NCBI GenBank assembly: GCA_021014945.1
Contig: MU266378.1
Location: forward strand, 1 to 64,000
Source of the DNA: Leucogyrophana mollusca
Taxonomy: Eukaryota; Basidiomycota; Agaricomycetes; Boletales
Direction: 5' to 3'
DNA: 64,000 nucleotides
Made by a program: the position numbers and the translations under genes. This document shows, piece after piece, positions 11,744 to 23,014 of this stretch (positions are counted from its first letter, which is position 1; every line of letters begins with the position of its first letter). The notes under the pieces are model-generated. The model did no database searches and was not told where the DNA came from. It saw nothing but the letters and a program-made list of their open reading frames with translations.

Positions 11744-12432
11744 CGAGGGCGGTATGGACAGCTGGGACTATACCACGGGGGTGCCGAAGCTTTATGTACG
11801 ACCCGGACCCTGTACAGTCCAGCTGCCAACATATGCGTTACCTAAAAGGATTGGTCTAAGTTAACTGGGCGATTGTTTTCTATCATGCGACTTGCCGCCA
11901 GTGACATAAATGTCGGCGGCTCACTGGGTCCTAAGACTAGCGGTGGCGTTCGGCTGTGATTTTACTGACCAAAAATACAGATGAGATTGACTTTTGAAGG
12001 CAAGAGCTCACAAGCGTGATCGTTGAGTCCTTACATCCGGCGGACTAACCATGATGGATGAGTGATTAAAAACGGCTGATGCAGTAAGCACGATACGACA
12101 CATATTTTCCAAGACAATCAACACATACCGGCAGTGCGGAATATTTTACATTTCCCAATAACGGACCGATATTCGCTGATGTCGATGGGCACCAATGAGC
12201 ACACCATCCTCCCAGCATCGGGACAGCCAGTGGGTCGCCATCGGAAGGACCTGGAGTCTAGATTAGTAGTGTTTCGATAGCTTTCTTGCTCTCGTATTCA
12301 AGTTAGTAGTCGTTTATAGATAGGTTTGCTTTTGCTTCCACTTTCAATTTGCTTCCGTTGACTGAACTCGGAACTATTCGTCACAGAGTGACCCCCTTAG
12401 ACTTCCGTCACGCAGTGTGACATTCAGCCACC
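11744..12432. other. intergenic, divergent promoter region, 689 nt
   Basis: Lies between the minus-strand ICMT-like gene and the plus-strand PPT gene. The last 150 nt before 12433 are pyrimidine-rich, as is common before starts in this genome. No ORF or repeat was recognised. Confidence 0.45.
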
Positions 12433-13533
12433 ATGCTCTTCCTCATTCTCGTCGTCATATCAGTGCTGGGCTATGTTTCTTCAGCGGCACTCAAAGATAT
12501 TCGACCGCTTGTGATATGGCACGGGTTAGGTGATACATATGACTCACCAGGAATGCTTCAGTTTCAATCTGAAGTGAAGAAGATGCACCCGGGCATCTTC
12601 GTGCATTCTGTCTACATCGACCAAAACCCGAAGGCGGACCAGCGTGCCGGATTTGTGAGTACATCGCGTGTATAACGTCCCTAGACTGATTTTTATCTTT
12701 CATAGTACGGCAAGGTAAATGACCAACTTGACCTGGTTGCTGCGCAGTTCGCGTCCGTCCCTGAGCTCAGTCGCGGCTTTGACGCAATCGGCTTCTCCCA
12801 AGGCGGCCAATTCCTCCGCGCATACGTTGAGCGAAACAATACGCCACCGATATTCAATCTCATCACGTTCGGCTCGCAACATATGGGCATATCCGACTTA
12901 CCACTTTGCAGTGCATACGATCTCCTCTGTCAGATCGCACGCCGCGCGGCACGAGGTGGCGTTTACAGCGACTGGGCCCAGGAAAACCTTATTCAGGTTT
13001 GTTTTTGTTTCACCCTTTCTGGGCTAGGAGCTAAATCCTCACTGATGCCGATGGTATAGGCACAATATTTCAGGGATCCTGCTCAGTTGACCCTCTACCT
13101 GTCCGCCAGTAGCTTCCTGGCTGATGTCAACAACGAGGTCCTCCTTCCTCCTCGCAACGAAACCTACGCTGCAAACCTTGCCACTCTCAGCAACCTCGTG
13201 CTCGTTTTATTCGCCCAGGACAAGACGGTCGTTCCAAAGGAAAGCGCGTGGTTCGGGTCCGAGGCCCCACCTCAGGACGATGACGCCATGCCTTTTGGCC
13301 TGGGCTCGCAGGTTCCGTTGACCGGTTCAGAGCTGCTGCAGTCGAAACAAGAAAAGACCATCGTCCCAATGCGCCTTCAGCCCCTTTACGCAGAGGACTG
13401 GATTGGTCTGCGTACACTCGACGAGCGTGGAGCGGTCACCCTTGCGACGTGCCCAGGAGAACATATGCAGCTCACAGGATGTTGGGAAGATTTGGTAGGA
13501 AAGTGGATAGGCTGGACTTTCGACCAAGTGTGA
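12433..13533 (+). CDS. palmitoyl-protein thioesterase (PPT1 family)
   Basis: Lysosomal/vacuolar or secreted hydrolase that removes palmitate from S-acylated proteins. The N-terminus MLFLILVVISVLGYVSSA is a clear signal peptide. RPLVIWHGLGD is the first strand-loop of the alpha/beta hydrolase fold. The nucleophile serine sits in GFDAIGFSQGGQFLRAYVER, the acid in VLFAQDKTVVP, and the histidine in TCPGEHMQLT, so the Ser-Asp-His triad is complete. MRLQPLYAEDWIGLRTLDERG matches the C-terminal PPT block. Three exons, with introns at about 12655-12705 and 12996-13059. The length of about 325 residues is normal. Confidence 0.9.
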
Positions 13534-13802
13534 TGATCAGCTACAACCGATGTTGAATGTATCATCTAAGGATAGTTGTATGTATGATATCACTTCCGTA
13601 CCAGCGTGAGCCGCCCCATGTTTCGGATTCGCGACACCCAACATATCGTTCCAATCCCCACCGTCACGGTCTGTCACACCACTACACCAGTCACGTTCTG
13701 AAGAAGTTGTGTCAGCGTGAGCCGAATTTGCCAACGTCCTCTGAGTCTTACTCACACATCGAGCCTCACATTCTCTGCGCAAATTCACTCACTTTGCATA
13801 TC

Positions 13803-14456
13803 ATGTCAGGCGCAGCAGCATCAGCCGTCCCGTCCAGGTTCGCTTCTTTCATGAACCACCCAGCGGGTATGTTCCCTTGCTCGCAGTTCGCTGGTTACAA
13901 TGACTGACAACTGTTCGGTTGGTTATAAAATTCTGGACGGTGATTCTCAATATCTTTTACTTCGGATATCTTCTTTTCGCGAATGATCATCCAGGCCCCA
14001 AAACTGTCTTCTTCTGGGCACCATTGATGAAGTGGTGTCTCGTCGCTGCTGGTGTGAAGGATCTTAGTCGGCCAGCGGACAAACTCAGTGTCTCGCAGAA
14101 CGTCGGTTCGTCATGTCCTTCTGCCGTTTCGGTTATGTGCAACTCTACTGACCACCGATCCGCAAATAGCCCTTGCCTGCACGGGCTTTATCTGGGTACG
14201 ATACTCTCTGGTCATCACACCTGTGAACTACAGTTTGGCAGCCGTAGGTACCTGGCTTGATCGTATTGGCCCACCGTGTTGACGATCTGGCATGGATTAA
14301 AGGTTAACTTCTTCGTCGGCGCGACTGGCTTGGGCCAGCTGGGTCGCATCGCAAAGTTGGTTTTTTTATTCACTCAATGTACTTTCGTTGCTCATTGGCA
14401 TCGTCCTCACAAGCCACCGATACAACACACCCCAAGCCGAGCCCGCTAAGGTCTAG
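13803..14456 (+). CDS. mitochondrial pyruvate carrier subunit (MPC2/3-like)
   Basis: Inner-membrane subunit of the pyruvate importer. The exons join to give RFASFMNHPAGPKTVFFWAPLMKWCLVAAGVKDLSRPADKLSVSQNVALACTGFIWVRYSLVITPVNYSLAAVNFFVGATGLGQLGRIA and then a short tail ending HRYNTPQAEPAKV, which is the full MPC core with its NHPAGPKT.FFWAP, LS.SQN, W.RYS and NYSLAAVN blocks. Four introns; the first is long for this genome (about 140 nt) and one uses donor gttcgt. About 130 residues, the usual size. The C-terminal exon boundary is the least certain part. Confidence 0.85.
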
Positions 14457-14585
14457 TTATAGAGTAGACTCCGGAATCGCACTGCTTTGTATATTCTCCT
14501 TTCCGAATGCTCAGTGCAATTAGGGAACCAGATGCTTTCGATAACATGCTCGCGAAATAAGATAGATCCGATATCCATCCACCAA

Positions 14586-15326
14586 TTATCTTGACCTCGC
14601 TCTCTTCTCGGCCCTAGTTTGCTGTCGTTCAGAGCTACCAGTCCTATCCTCTTCTACAGTCCCAGCTCCACTCATCATGCTTTTTGCAGCATCCCACCAA
14701 CCTCCTTCGGCTAGAATTCGGTTTGCTGTCTTGGCGATGTCGGACATTATCTTCTGGGCCTCACTTCCCCCCTCTGGGTGACCGGCATCCTCCCCATACT
14801 GCCATTGTTGATGCTTCTCGAATGACTCCCAAGTTTTGGGTCGTTTCTTCTGGGTCTCAGTCTTTGTCCGTGTTTGGGGTGGTGCTCGGGTTCCACCAGG
14901 AGCGTTTTGTCCTTGCCCATTCAACATGTCAAGCAATATTCCGCCCAAGCTGGTTACAATCCCTCTTCCTCCACCCTGATTGCCCATGTACCACCCTGCC
15001 CCCGCAGTAAGAGCTCCAAATATAGTTCCCCACTTTATGAACCATAAGCAGGTCCTGAACATCCAGCTCGTTGTCCGGTATAGACTAACCAGAGCGAGAT
15101 ACGCAGCGAGGAAGGTTATGAGAGGCGGCAGAACTGTCTGGGCGTCCCATTCCCAAGGTTTGGATGAAATGAGAGAGGCGACAAGAGAGACAAGGGCGGT
15201 TAACAAGGCTAGGACATGCGAGAGAAACGTGAGGAGGAAATTATACAGTGGTGGGGGAAGTTGATCCGCGAGATAGTCGAGCAAGGGGTCGAGGAAAGCT
15301 GGGAGTGGAATATCTGATGGATCCAT
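14586..15326 (-). CDS. Apq12-like nuclear envelope protein (probable)
   Basis: Single-exon protein of 246 residues. The first ATG is at 15326; the frame runs nine bases further 5' only with a TTG. PLPAFLDPLLDYLADQLPPPLYNFLLTFLSHVLALLTALVSLVASL is followed by TVLPPLITFLAAYLALVSLYRTTSWMFRTCLWFIKWGTIFGALTAG, a two- or three-helix hydrophobic unit with the PPL.TFL.AY.AL.SLYRT...W pattern seen in fungal Apq12 proteins, which support nuclear pore assembly and lipid balance at the nuclear envelope. The C-terminal 110 residues are polar, with a conserved-looking SDIAKTANRILAEGGWWDAAKSMM segment and a basic end. The assignment rests on remembered family pattern, not a search. Confidence 0.6.
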   Translation of the reverse strand: MDPSDIPLPAFLDPLLDYLADQLPPPLYNFLLTFLSHVLALLTALVSLVASLISSKPWEWDAQTVLPPLITFLAAYLALVSLYRTTSWMFRTCLWFIKWGTIFGALTAGAGWYMGNQGGGRGIVTSLGGILLDMLNGQGQNAPGGTRAPPQTRTKTETQKKRPKTWESFEKHQQWQYGEDAGHPEGGSEAQKIMSDIAKTANRILAEGGWWDAAKSMMSGAGTVEEDRTGSSERQQTRAEKRARSR

Positions 15327-15791
15327 TGTGGTCAAATGGAGAACGGTTGCTGAGTGCTGGAAACTGGAAGCTGTATAAGTTCAACCGCGGCAGTGATGCC
15401 ACGCACACCAGTGGCCAAAGATCGTCGGAGGCCGCCGACGTGACGGAAGAGTTCCAGGCCGTCATGACCGGGCGCATAACACAGCGTGACATTTTCCTCC
15501 GAGGGAATAAAATATCTCATGTACCTCCATATATGGTGCGGCAGAATTGGGGTTCGCACCGTCCAGCCAATCGGCGCTGCGCGGCACTACCCAACTGGGG
15601 CTTAATTAGGACACATTTTCAACTCCGGTGCTTTTCATCTTTATTCCATCTCCGCGATTATACACAAATATAGGTAAACTCGACGGTGTATAAGATCGAG
15701 CAGTAACTCAAACATCACTCCTTTCCCAAGACCACCTCCAGCGTCTCACCTACCACCTCTTACATATATCCCCTTGTCCTCGACGTCCACT
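15327..15791. other. intergenic, divergent promoter region, 465 nt
   Basis: Between the Apq12-like gene (minus) and the small unknown gene (plus). The last 80 nt are pyrimidine-rich, typical of a basidiomycete 5' leader. No other element seen. Confidence 0.45.
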
Positions 15792-16434
15792 ATGACCGTG
15801 AAGCGTAAATTCGACTTCGAGGAAGAGGACTATTCTCACCAAGTGAGTTCTCGTTATCAACATGGGCGCCCAAGCTCATAACATTCACCACACAGACGGT
15901 GAAGCAAATCAAAATGATCCCGTTTCCCAATTACGAGCCTGATTTCGACGTCACCATGACTGAGTCACCCTCTTCTGACGTCGAGCAGTACTTCCCCGGT
16001 AATCACCACACTCGTCTTGCTTCCACCGCCAGCACCTCGAGCCAATCCTCGGGCTCGTCAGACTTTATCGACTACAACTCGCGTATGTATGCTCGCGTTA
16101 GAACGCGTAATTTATGTTGATCTCGCGAACGGCCCCGACGTTCAGCTCTCTACCCCAGATTCCAGATATATCAGCCTGCTCCCGACTCGTACGCTGACCT
16201 GGATCTCGCGCAAAGCTCAGGCCTTCTTCAGCCTGCTAGTAGCTTTTCGCATCATGGGTAAGCAGCTGTGTATTATAGTTAATGCCGACAGCTCTTAACC
16301 CTTGATTATACAGGGTGGGTTGCTCACAGATACCTAAGCTTCGTGTCGCACAATCAGCCGGTCCCAGTGGCCAACGCACGATGTGGAGCTTCTGTGAACA
16401 ATGCGGCGCAATATCAATGGTCGATACACACTGA
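15792..16434 (+). CDS. small conserved-looking unknown protein with CxxC tail
   Basis: Four exons joined by short introns give about 155 residues. It starts MTVKRKFDFEEEDYSHQTVKQIKMIPFPNYEPDFDVTM, an acidic start followed by a basic/aromatic patch. A Ser/Thr-rich middle leads to NSPLYPRFQIYQPAPDSYADLDLAQSSGLLQPASS and ends KLRVAQSAGPSGQRTMWSFCEQCGAISMVDTH. The FCEQCG pair could bind metal with a partner protein, but only two cysteines are close together. No signal peptide or membrane helix. All splice joins use GT-AG and keep frame, which is good evidence for a real gene. I do not recognise its function. It may be a nuclear regulator, given its basic and disordered composition. Confidence 0.65.
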
Positions 16435-16826
16435 TCCCTTCTCCGTGGTGCCGATAATCTAACGACATGACACGGTTCTCTTTATTTCTTCTTTTATTGC
16501 TGATGGTATTGTTTTTTTTTTGTTATCTGCCCCTTGGCCGGTGGTCTTGCTTCATCTCGAGCTTATCGACAACGTCAATATCCCCGTCGGTCTGATTTAT
16601 CGCCAAACCCACCGCAAACCCACTCTTCTTCCATCTCCGACTTCACCGCCCCAGTTCCGCTTCGATCGTCTTCATCCGCCTCCGCGACACATCATCATCA
16701 TCATCCGAGTTCCTTCTCCGACCTCAAAAATCCACCATCTTGCATGCTTTGTTTGCTCGACCACTATCATATGCTGCTACGTCTAACTCAGTGACTGCTC
16801 GTCATCTCTCCTGTACATACCTATTA
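16435..16826. other. 3' flank, 392 nt
   Basis: Pyrimidine-rich, with short repeats of CATCATCATC and a run of nine T near 16512. Two overlapping open frames here are low in complexity and not called. It is probably the 3' UTR and flank of the upstream gene, ending at the TA before the transposable element. Confidence 0.4.
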
Positions 16827-17459
16827 CAGTGTTCCGGCATCTCTTTGCACAGCACCACCACTTTTCACACCTCAATGAAAAGTCTTTGTGTATTTGTCCG
16901 ATTGTGCTCAAATTTTTTGGGGGGTGTATAGACCTATAAAAGCAGCTCTGTACCAAATTTCAGCCACACAGGAGGGTGTGCTGGAGCTGGGGAGGGAGAA
17001 CTTCAGCATGAAAGCGTGAAATCACCTTGTTTTGACTTTTTGGGTGGACAGCATCACGTGACAGCACCCACAAATCCAAGCCAAGCCTTTGCTTGCTCGA
17101 TACCACAATGCTCTACAGCTCCCTCAACAGTCCTAAACCTGATAACAGGAAGGTAGTCCCCTTCCTGCTTGAATCTGATTATTTTGTGCTCCAAAATATA
17201 TTATAAAAGCAAGGGACTGGCTTGGTTGTAAGGGAGTTCCCACGGGTGTGCAAACCGACAGTGTTGATTCAAAAAGCAGACTCTGCCCTTGTTGCCTCCT
17301 GCATGACAATTCATACCGAATTAAAAATTATCAAGTTGCTGGTAGAACATCATGAGACAGTTTAGAGACTTTCTGCTGACTCAGATTAGGTCTTGGGTTG
17401 TTGTGGAAGTATAGTAAATTTAAATTCACTTTGGTGTGCAAAGAGATGCCGGTACACTG
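16827..17459. mobile_element. non-autonomous Tc1/mariner-like element (MITE), 633 bp
   Basis: The two ends are inverted copies of each other: CAGTGTTCCGGCATCTCTTT at the left and CAGTGTACCGGCATCTCTTT read inward from the right, with 25 of the first 26 positions identical (through TTGCACA). Both ends abut TA (16825-16826 and 17460-17461), the target duplication of Tc1/mariner elements, whose ends often start CAGTG. The inside has no transposase frame and is AT-richer than its surroundings. This is a deletion derivative or MITE mobilised in trans. Confidence 0.85.
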
Positions 17460-17689
17460 TATGTTCTGTAAACTGCGCATAAACTGCTGCTATCTGCTCC
17501 ACGTTTCACTGTGTGAAATGCAAGTGTGCTTTAATGTTTGTCATTGAAAGTGCAATTCTCAACGACGTACGATTGCAAGACTAAGAAATGAAAGCTATGC
17601 AGGCAAGCCTGAGGCGGCTCAGACCCGCCTCGTCCATACCTGTCCATCGCAGCAACGCCACATGGCCAGTCGGTTCACCTGCTTTTCTC

Positions 17690-19121
17690 ATGACCCAAAC
17701 CTCCCTGCTTCAGTACGAAGCGCCTTGTAAGTTTTCTGTCCATCTGAGCGATCTGGCTGATAGGCCCAATCGTGCAATAAGGGCCCGTGCACGCGCTTGA
17801 CTGGTGCAAATCCACAGCGCCAGGTCATCAATCCCGCCCACGCTCGGCTTTCCGCCTAGGGATTGCCTCATTTACTGAAGACTACAGAAATCGCATCGCT
17901 ATCGTAGGCCTGCAAGACGAACGAGTACTCGTTGAGGATGATTACACAGACTACCCCGACTTTGTGACGCTCGTCGAGGCGAATCATGGATACCCGGCTA
18001 CAAATCTGCAATGGCAACCCGCAAGTGCAGGAGGTTACGCTTGGACTGGAAAGGCGCCAGCTGCGGAACTGCTTGCGACGACGGGCGATGCTTTGAGAGT
18101 GTGGGAGTATTTTGGAGATGCGCCATTGACGTCGTCTGCGTATGTAGGACGGCAACCAGCAGGAGGGGGACATCGGTTGACGCTCAAAACCGCGTTGTCT
18201 GGTGTACGTGTGTCGCCCTCCTTCTGACGCGCAGAGCTGACCTCTTTTTGTCCAGCAATCAAAAGTACAGAACCAATCTACCGGAGCACCTTTGACGAGC
18301 TTCTCGTGGAACGAGAAAGCACCCAGTCTCGTGGTGACATCCTCAATCGACACGACTTGTACTGTGTGGAACATAGATACTGCCACTGCGATCACACAGC
18401 TTATCGCCCACGATCGCGAAGTGTACGACGTCGCATGGTTACCCGGGTCAACAGACATCTTTGTCTCGGTCGGTGCAGATGGGAGTTTGCGTGCATTTGA
18501 TCTTCGGAGCCTCGAGCATTCAACAATCCTGTACGAGACGCCAGCGCCGAAGGGGGCCCCACCCCCACCCTCTGCTTCCTCCCGTCTCCCCACCTCCCCG
18601 CTTCTTCGGATTGCATTTAACCCTGCTGATTCGAATTACATGTCAACGTTCCATATGGATGGGTCAGATGTCCAAATATTGGATATGCGTAGTCCGGGTC
18701 AGCCGGTTATTGAGCTCAGGGGACATCGTGCACAAGTGAATGCAATGGGTTGGAGTGCCACAGAGACACCTTTACTGGCTACTGCTGGTAAGCAGACTCT
18801 ACTTTGCATGTGCGGGTTCTAACTAATATTTGGTTGATGTCAGGGGATGACTGTCAGGTTTTGTTATGGGACCTAGCAGGCTACACTCAAACGGCAACGT
18901 CACCGCGGACGGCAGGCTCTCGCTTGAATTCACCTCGGCCTGACGTGAAGAAGCGGGTGGTCACAGACCCTGTCATGGCATACTCAGGGAGCAGCGAGAT
19001 GACGAACCTAGCATGGTCCCCACAGATACCGGGGATGACGATGAATACTGGGCATTCGACAGCTCCTGGAGAGTGGCTTGCGATCGCGAGCGGGAAGTCG
19101 ATAAAGGCGCTTAAGGTGTAG
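17690..19121 (+). CDS. WD40-repeat protein, WDR68/DCAF7 (TTG1/AN11) family
   Basis: WD40 propeller adaptor; family members scaffold DYRK/HIPK kinases and transcription factors or serve as a DDB1-CUL4 receptor. MTQTSLLQYEAP then (after a short intron) WPVHALDWC matches the conserved family start, so the ATG at 17690 is preferred over an in-frame one at 17588. Further blocks: RLGIASFTEDYRNRIAIVGLQDE, ATNLQWQP, ELLATTGDALRVWEY, PLTSFSWNEKAPSLVVTSSIDTTCTVWNI, AHDREVYDVAWLPG, FVSVGADGSLRAFDLRSLEHSTILYE, RIAFNPADSNYMSTFHMDG, ILDMRSPGQPVIELRGH and QVLLWDL. A Pro-rich insert sits before repeat 5. Four exons; the protein ends at IKALKV. Confidence 0.9.
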
Positions 19122-19695
19122 AGGAAGCGTCCCTAGATATCTTGCGGTGGATGTCAGATAAGTTGTAACTTGTCGCAGATATGTCTTTGCCGAGTCTTGC
19201 CTGTCAGCTTTCATTTCAAGTGGGCGCCTGCGCTCATCGGCATCGTTGATATCTTGTGATTCAGGACATATATCTTAAAAGGTCGGAAGTCAAGTTAAAT
19301 GTTGTCGCTGCCTGCAAGGATCCATCAATGGATCCGGCATGCTTTGCGACGTCAAGATGTGGATATCTTTGATTTGCAGCGCGGCCGTGGCCCGAAGGGG
19401 CATTTTCCTGGACTCGGAGAGACATAGAGCCATGTGCACAATCCAAGATGGCTGGCCATGCACTTGTTGGCACCAGTTGGTACCGCGAGGCTGAACCCAC
19501 CTGGCACCGGGAATTCGGTTATGATCCTCCAACAACCGCGTGGGTCAGCCATGGGGTCGGCTCTAGCCGGCCATAGCTGGCTTCTGAGGATTCAAAAGGA
19601 GGAACGATGAAAGCTTGAAAAAAGGTGAGTGCTCCTCGGACCTCGGTTCAGTTCAAAGTCGCCTCCTGGTCTCATTGTTGCCCGCGGTTGTCGAC
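19122..19695. other. intergenic, 574 nt
   Basis: Holds a perfect palindrome, GGATCCATcaATGGATCC, at 19318-19335. Otherwise there is no credible coding frame; minus-strand frames here look like shadows. Confidence 0.45.
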
Positions 19696-22096
19696 ATGAC
19701 TGATTCCCGCGCGTTCTCGGCCACTGTCCTCGAAGATGCCAACGTCGTTCATAGGAAGAGCGCCTCGAACTCTTCAGACGGGAAAGAGAAGCAGCGTCTA
19801 GACCACGACGAAGAGACTGAGTCTGATACACGGAACGCCGTGTTCTACAAGAGGTTGCGCGTTGTCATCTTGATTGCTCTGGGTGCTCTGGTTCTGGCTT
19901 GGTGGATTTCGGCAACTGTCCAAATGGCTACTCGTGGCAGATGGTAAGGCTGATCACCTCTCTGACTATACACCAAGCTTACATCTACCTCCAAGGCTCG
20001 TACAAACCATATTTGCGTGGTTCTTCCTTTTGTACGCCAACATTTCCACTTTTTTTACGCGTCTGACATCACGACCATCGCAAGGGTGATAGCTTTTCGG
20101 TTCATCCCAAATTCAGCGGTCACGGGGCCTGTATCGGCTGTTTGGATGCCATACGTACAAGAACCATGGTACACGCTCCCTCGCAATGTCAGAATGTCGA
20201 TTGGCTGGCTTTGTCTCCTTGGGATCGTTTTTGGGTCCGCTTTCGGTTTCCCCCTCTATGGTGTATGTTTCTTGTACTTCTCTACGTCCTTCGACTGAGC
20301 ACGCGTAGAACACCGACTATGGGCATCGCGCGATCTCGGTGCTTGGCCTATTCGTTTTCCAGACATGCTTCTGGCTAACGTCCACTAACCGCTCTGCCGT
20401 CTGCTGGTATGTCTCTTCTTTAATCATCTATACACTCGAAAGCCTCACGTTTCAAAAGGCCCACAGTCATAGTCGGGCTGTTCATTCAGCAAGCCGTGGC
20501 TCTCTTCGTGCTTAAGACCGGTGCCGGATATCAGCTCTTCAAATACATCGCCGACCTCGCGTATGATTTCTTGACTGAGGGATATGTTGGTGCCGGGTTC
20601 TTCTTCGACGCGGACACTATCGCAAAACACTGGTTCTTCGTTAACACGGTCAGGCCCTCTTACAGCGTCGATCAAGGCAATTTTTGATGGCTTCGTTGCT
20701 GTAGCTCGGGGTCATCATCTTCTTCATTGCAGTTGTCCAAATGCTGTACTACGTGAGTGTTTTCAACTCCATCAGGTGCTACCCATGTGCTGATCTGGAT
20801 TCGTGAAGCTCGGTATCATGCAATGGATCATCAAGGGCTTGTAGGCATACCGAGTCCTTCTTGACATCGGAAGATCTCTGACGCCCCGTTAGCGCCTGGT
20901 TCTTCTTCAAGCTGATGAATGTCTCTGGTGCTGAAGCTGTAGTTGCATCTGCTTCGCCCTGGGTAGGCCAGGGTGAATCTGCCTGTCTTGTGAAGCCTTA
21001 CGTGGATGTAATGACACCGTCTGAGCTGCATCTTGTCATGACTTCTGGTTCGTTGCATGCATCTCATTAACGTGGCAATTGTACTTATTCGCCGATGTTC
21101 TAGGCTTCTCCACCATATCTGGTGCCGTGCTCAGCGCTTACGTCGCAATGGGTGTCCCTCCACAGAATCTCGTTACTTCTTCGGTGATGAGTATTCCAGC
21201 GTCCATAGCCATCAGCAAGATGCGTTTCCCAGAGGTTGATGAGCCAGTGACTCGAGGCCGCGTCGTGATTGACCGTGGCGAAGAGGATGACAAGAAACAG
21301 CCAGTCAACGCACTCCACGCTTTCTCTCAAGGAGCCCTATTTGGTTTGAATGTGGCAGGTCAGATCCTGTAAGATTCACGGTTCTTGATCTTTGCATTCG
21401 CCTAATCCTGCGTCCCAAGCACGAACGTACTTACAATTCTCTCGCTTGTCGCCACCATCAATGGCGTTTTGACGTGGGTTGGGCGTGGATTTGGAATCCA
21501 TGCACTCACCCTCCAGCTGGTCCTTGGGTATATAGGTTATCCCATTGCTTTCCTGCTTGGTATGCCCCCCGACTACAGGCCTGATACCTAATAGTCGTCC
21601 TGATCAAATTGCAGGTGTTCCATTCCCCGAGATTTTACGGGTCTCCCAGCTCCTCGCTACCAAGCTCATCGAGAACGAATTCGCTGCATATCTCGGTGTG
21701 TGTATCGTAGTTGAAAGATCCATCAACACTGACATGTTCACCATAGAATTGAAAGCGATACAAGCTAGTTCTAACCCTCTATCAGAGCGTGCCTTCACCA
21801 TTGCGTCGTACTCCCTCTGTGGATTTGCCAACCTCGGTTCGTTGGGTATCCAGATTGGCGTTCTTAGTGCCCTTGCCCCTTCACAAGCCAAAACGATTGC
21901 GCGCATCGCTGCTTCGGCGATGATCTGTGGGTTTATTTCGTGCGTATAGCTCGATTCGCGTGTGAATTCGGGGTTGATTAATGATAAACCTATAGGACTC
22001 TCCAAACTGCAGGCATCGCGTAAGTGCTCGGAGGTTTCTCATTCAAACACTGCTTCTTATTGATGCGGATGCGTTTACAGAGGAATGCTTGTATGA
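19696..22096 (+). CDS. CNT-family concentrative nucleoside transporter
   Basis: Proton-coupled nucleoside permease of the plasma membrane. A polar N-terminus ([18 protein letters not shown], Ser/Lys/Glu-rich) leads to the first helix ([18 protein letters not shown]). Core CNT blocks follow in order: [156 protein letters not shown], and [25 protein letters not shown]. It ends [13 protein letters not shown] after two small exons. About twelve short introns, all in frame. Substrate-binding motifs (G.GQ.E, S.FS..SGA) are kept. Confidence 0.9.
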
Positions 22097-22529
22097 CGGG
22101 CGGATGCCCGTCTGCGAGAATGTGGCTATGCGGACCATGGGCAGCATGCTATGATACACACGACAGTCATGTTCTGTAGATTACCACACATATTGTACAG
22201 TAAACTGCTGGTTATTTTGGATGATGAGAACGTTCCGTGTCGGGTTTTCGCCGCTCTGGAGACATTTACGAAGACGGATTGTTCCATGGAGGTAGCTAAT
22301 TTACAAGCATTAGGACGAGCCCGTGCCAGACCTTGCAGTGCGTTCTACACTTACGCTTTTGAAAGCGCAAGGAATTGTGGCTGAGACGACGCGAGAGCTT
22401 TCCTATTGCGGACACAGCCGTGGACACATGGTCTCCCGGTAAATCCCGGCCGATCGGATATCAGGCAAAGCACAGATCAGATAACGTCCTGGGAGGGCTC
22501 AAAATAACGATGCCAAGCAGATAAAGCAC
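22097..22529. other. intergenic, 433 nt
   Basis: The region between the CNT stop and the tRNA. No conserved frame was recognised. The last 40 nt may hold upstream signals of the tRNA gene. Confidence 0.4.
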
Positions 22530-22612
22530 AGCAGCATGGCGCAGTGGGAGCGCGCGGGGCTCATAGGATCCGCCTAACCCCGAGGTCACTCGATCGAAAC
22601 GAGTTGCTGCTA
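22530..22612 (+). tRNA. initiator tRNA-Met (CAT) with an 11-nt intron
   Basis: Acceptor arms AGCAGCA and TGCTGCT pair fully, with discriminator A at 22612. The D-arm is GCGC...GCGC, the anticodon stem CGGGG/CCCCG and the T-arm ACTCG/CGAGT with loop ATCGAAA. The A1:U72 pair, the absence of T at position 54 (the loop begins A) and the purine-rich D-loop identify the eukaryotic initiator rather than elongator tRNA-Met. The anticodon CAT is at 22562-22564. An 11-nt insert (22566-22576) after position 37 is where tRNA introns sit. Confidence 0.93.
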
Positions 22613-22622
22613 TACAACGATC

Positions 22623-22627
22623 TTTTT
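22623..22627 (+). terminator. Pol III terminator, T5
   Basis: A run of five T begins 11 nt after the tRNA discriminator base, the expected Pol III stop. Confidence 0.75.
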
Positions 22628-23014
22628 GCATTTTCGTTGAAGCCTCAAAGCCAGAGAATCGACGGAGACCTTCCTATTATGGAAGTTTAGTAATCATGTG
22701 ACCAAAATCGCGACGCGTCGTTCGTTTTGCCATTTCGGGACAATATTATTCTGGTCAACGTCTGCACTATCGTATTTACCACCACCATGCGAAGGCAGAA
22801 CATGCCGCGTCATTCTATTCACAAAACAACAGTTGGAACCAGACGGTACCAGAGTCTAGTTAGGGAAGCCCTGGCAAAATAGGTGTTAGAGGGTGTCAGC
22901 CATTGACTCGACTTGACTGCGGCCGACAACGTCAGCCGCTTGCTTGCTCTTGCTTCAATCCTTTATCATCCCACACACCAACGTACTTGATTTTACCCTC
23001 GCCCTGTCATCAGG
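22628..23014. other. intergenic, 387 nt
   Basis: Between the tRNA terminator and the next gene's start. No coding frame, repeat or RNA gene recognised. The last 100 nt are pyrimidine-rich and are the probable 5' leader. Confidence 0.4.
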
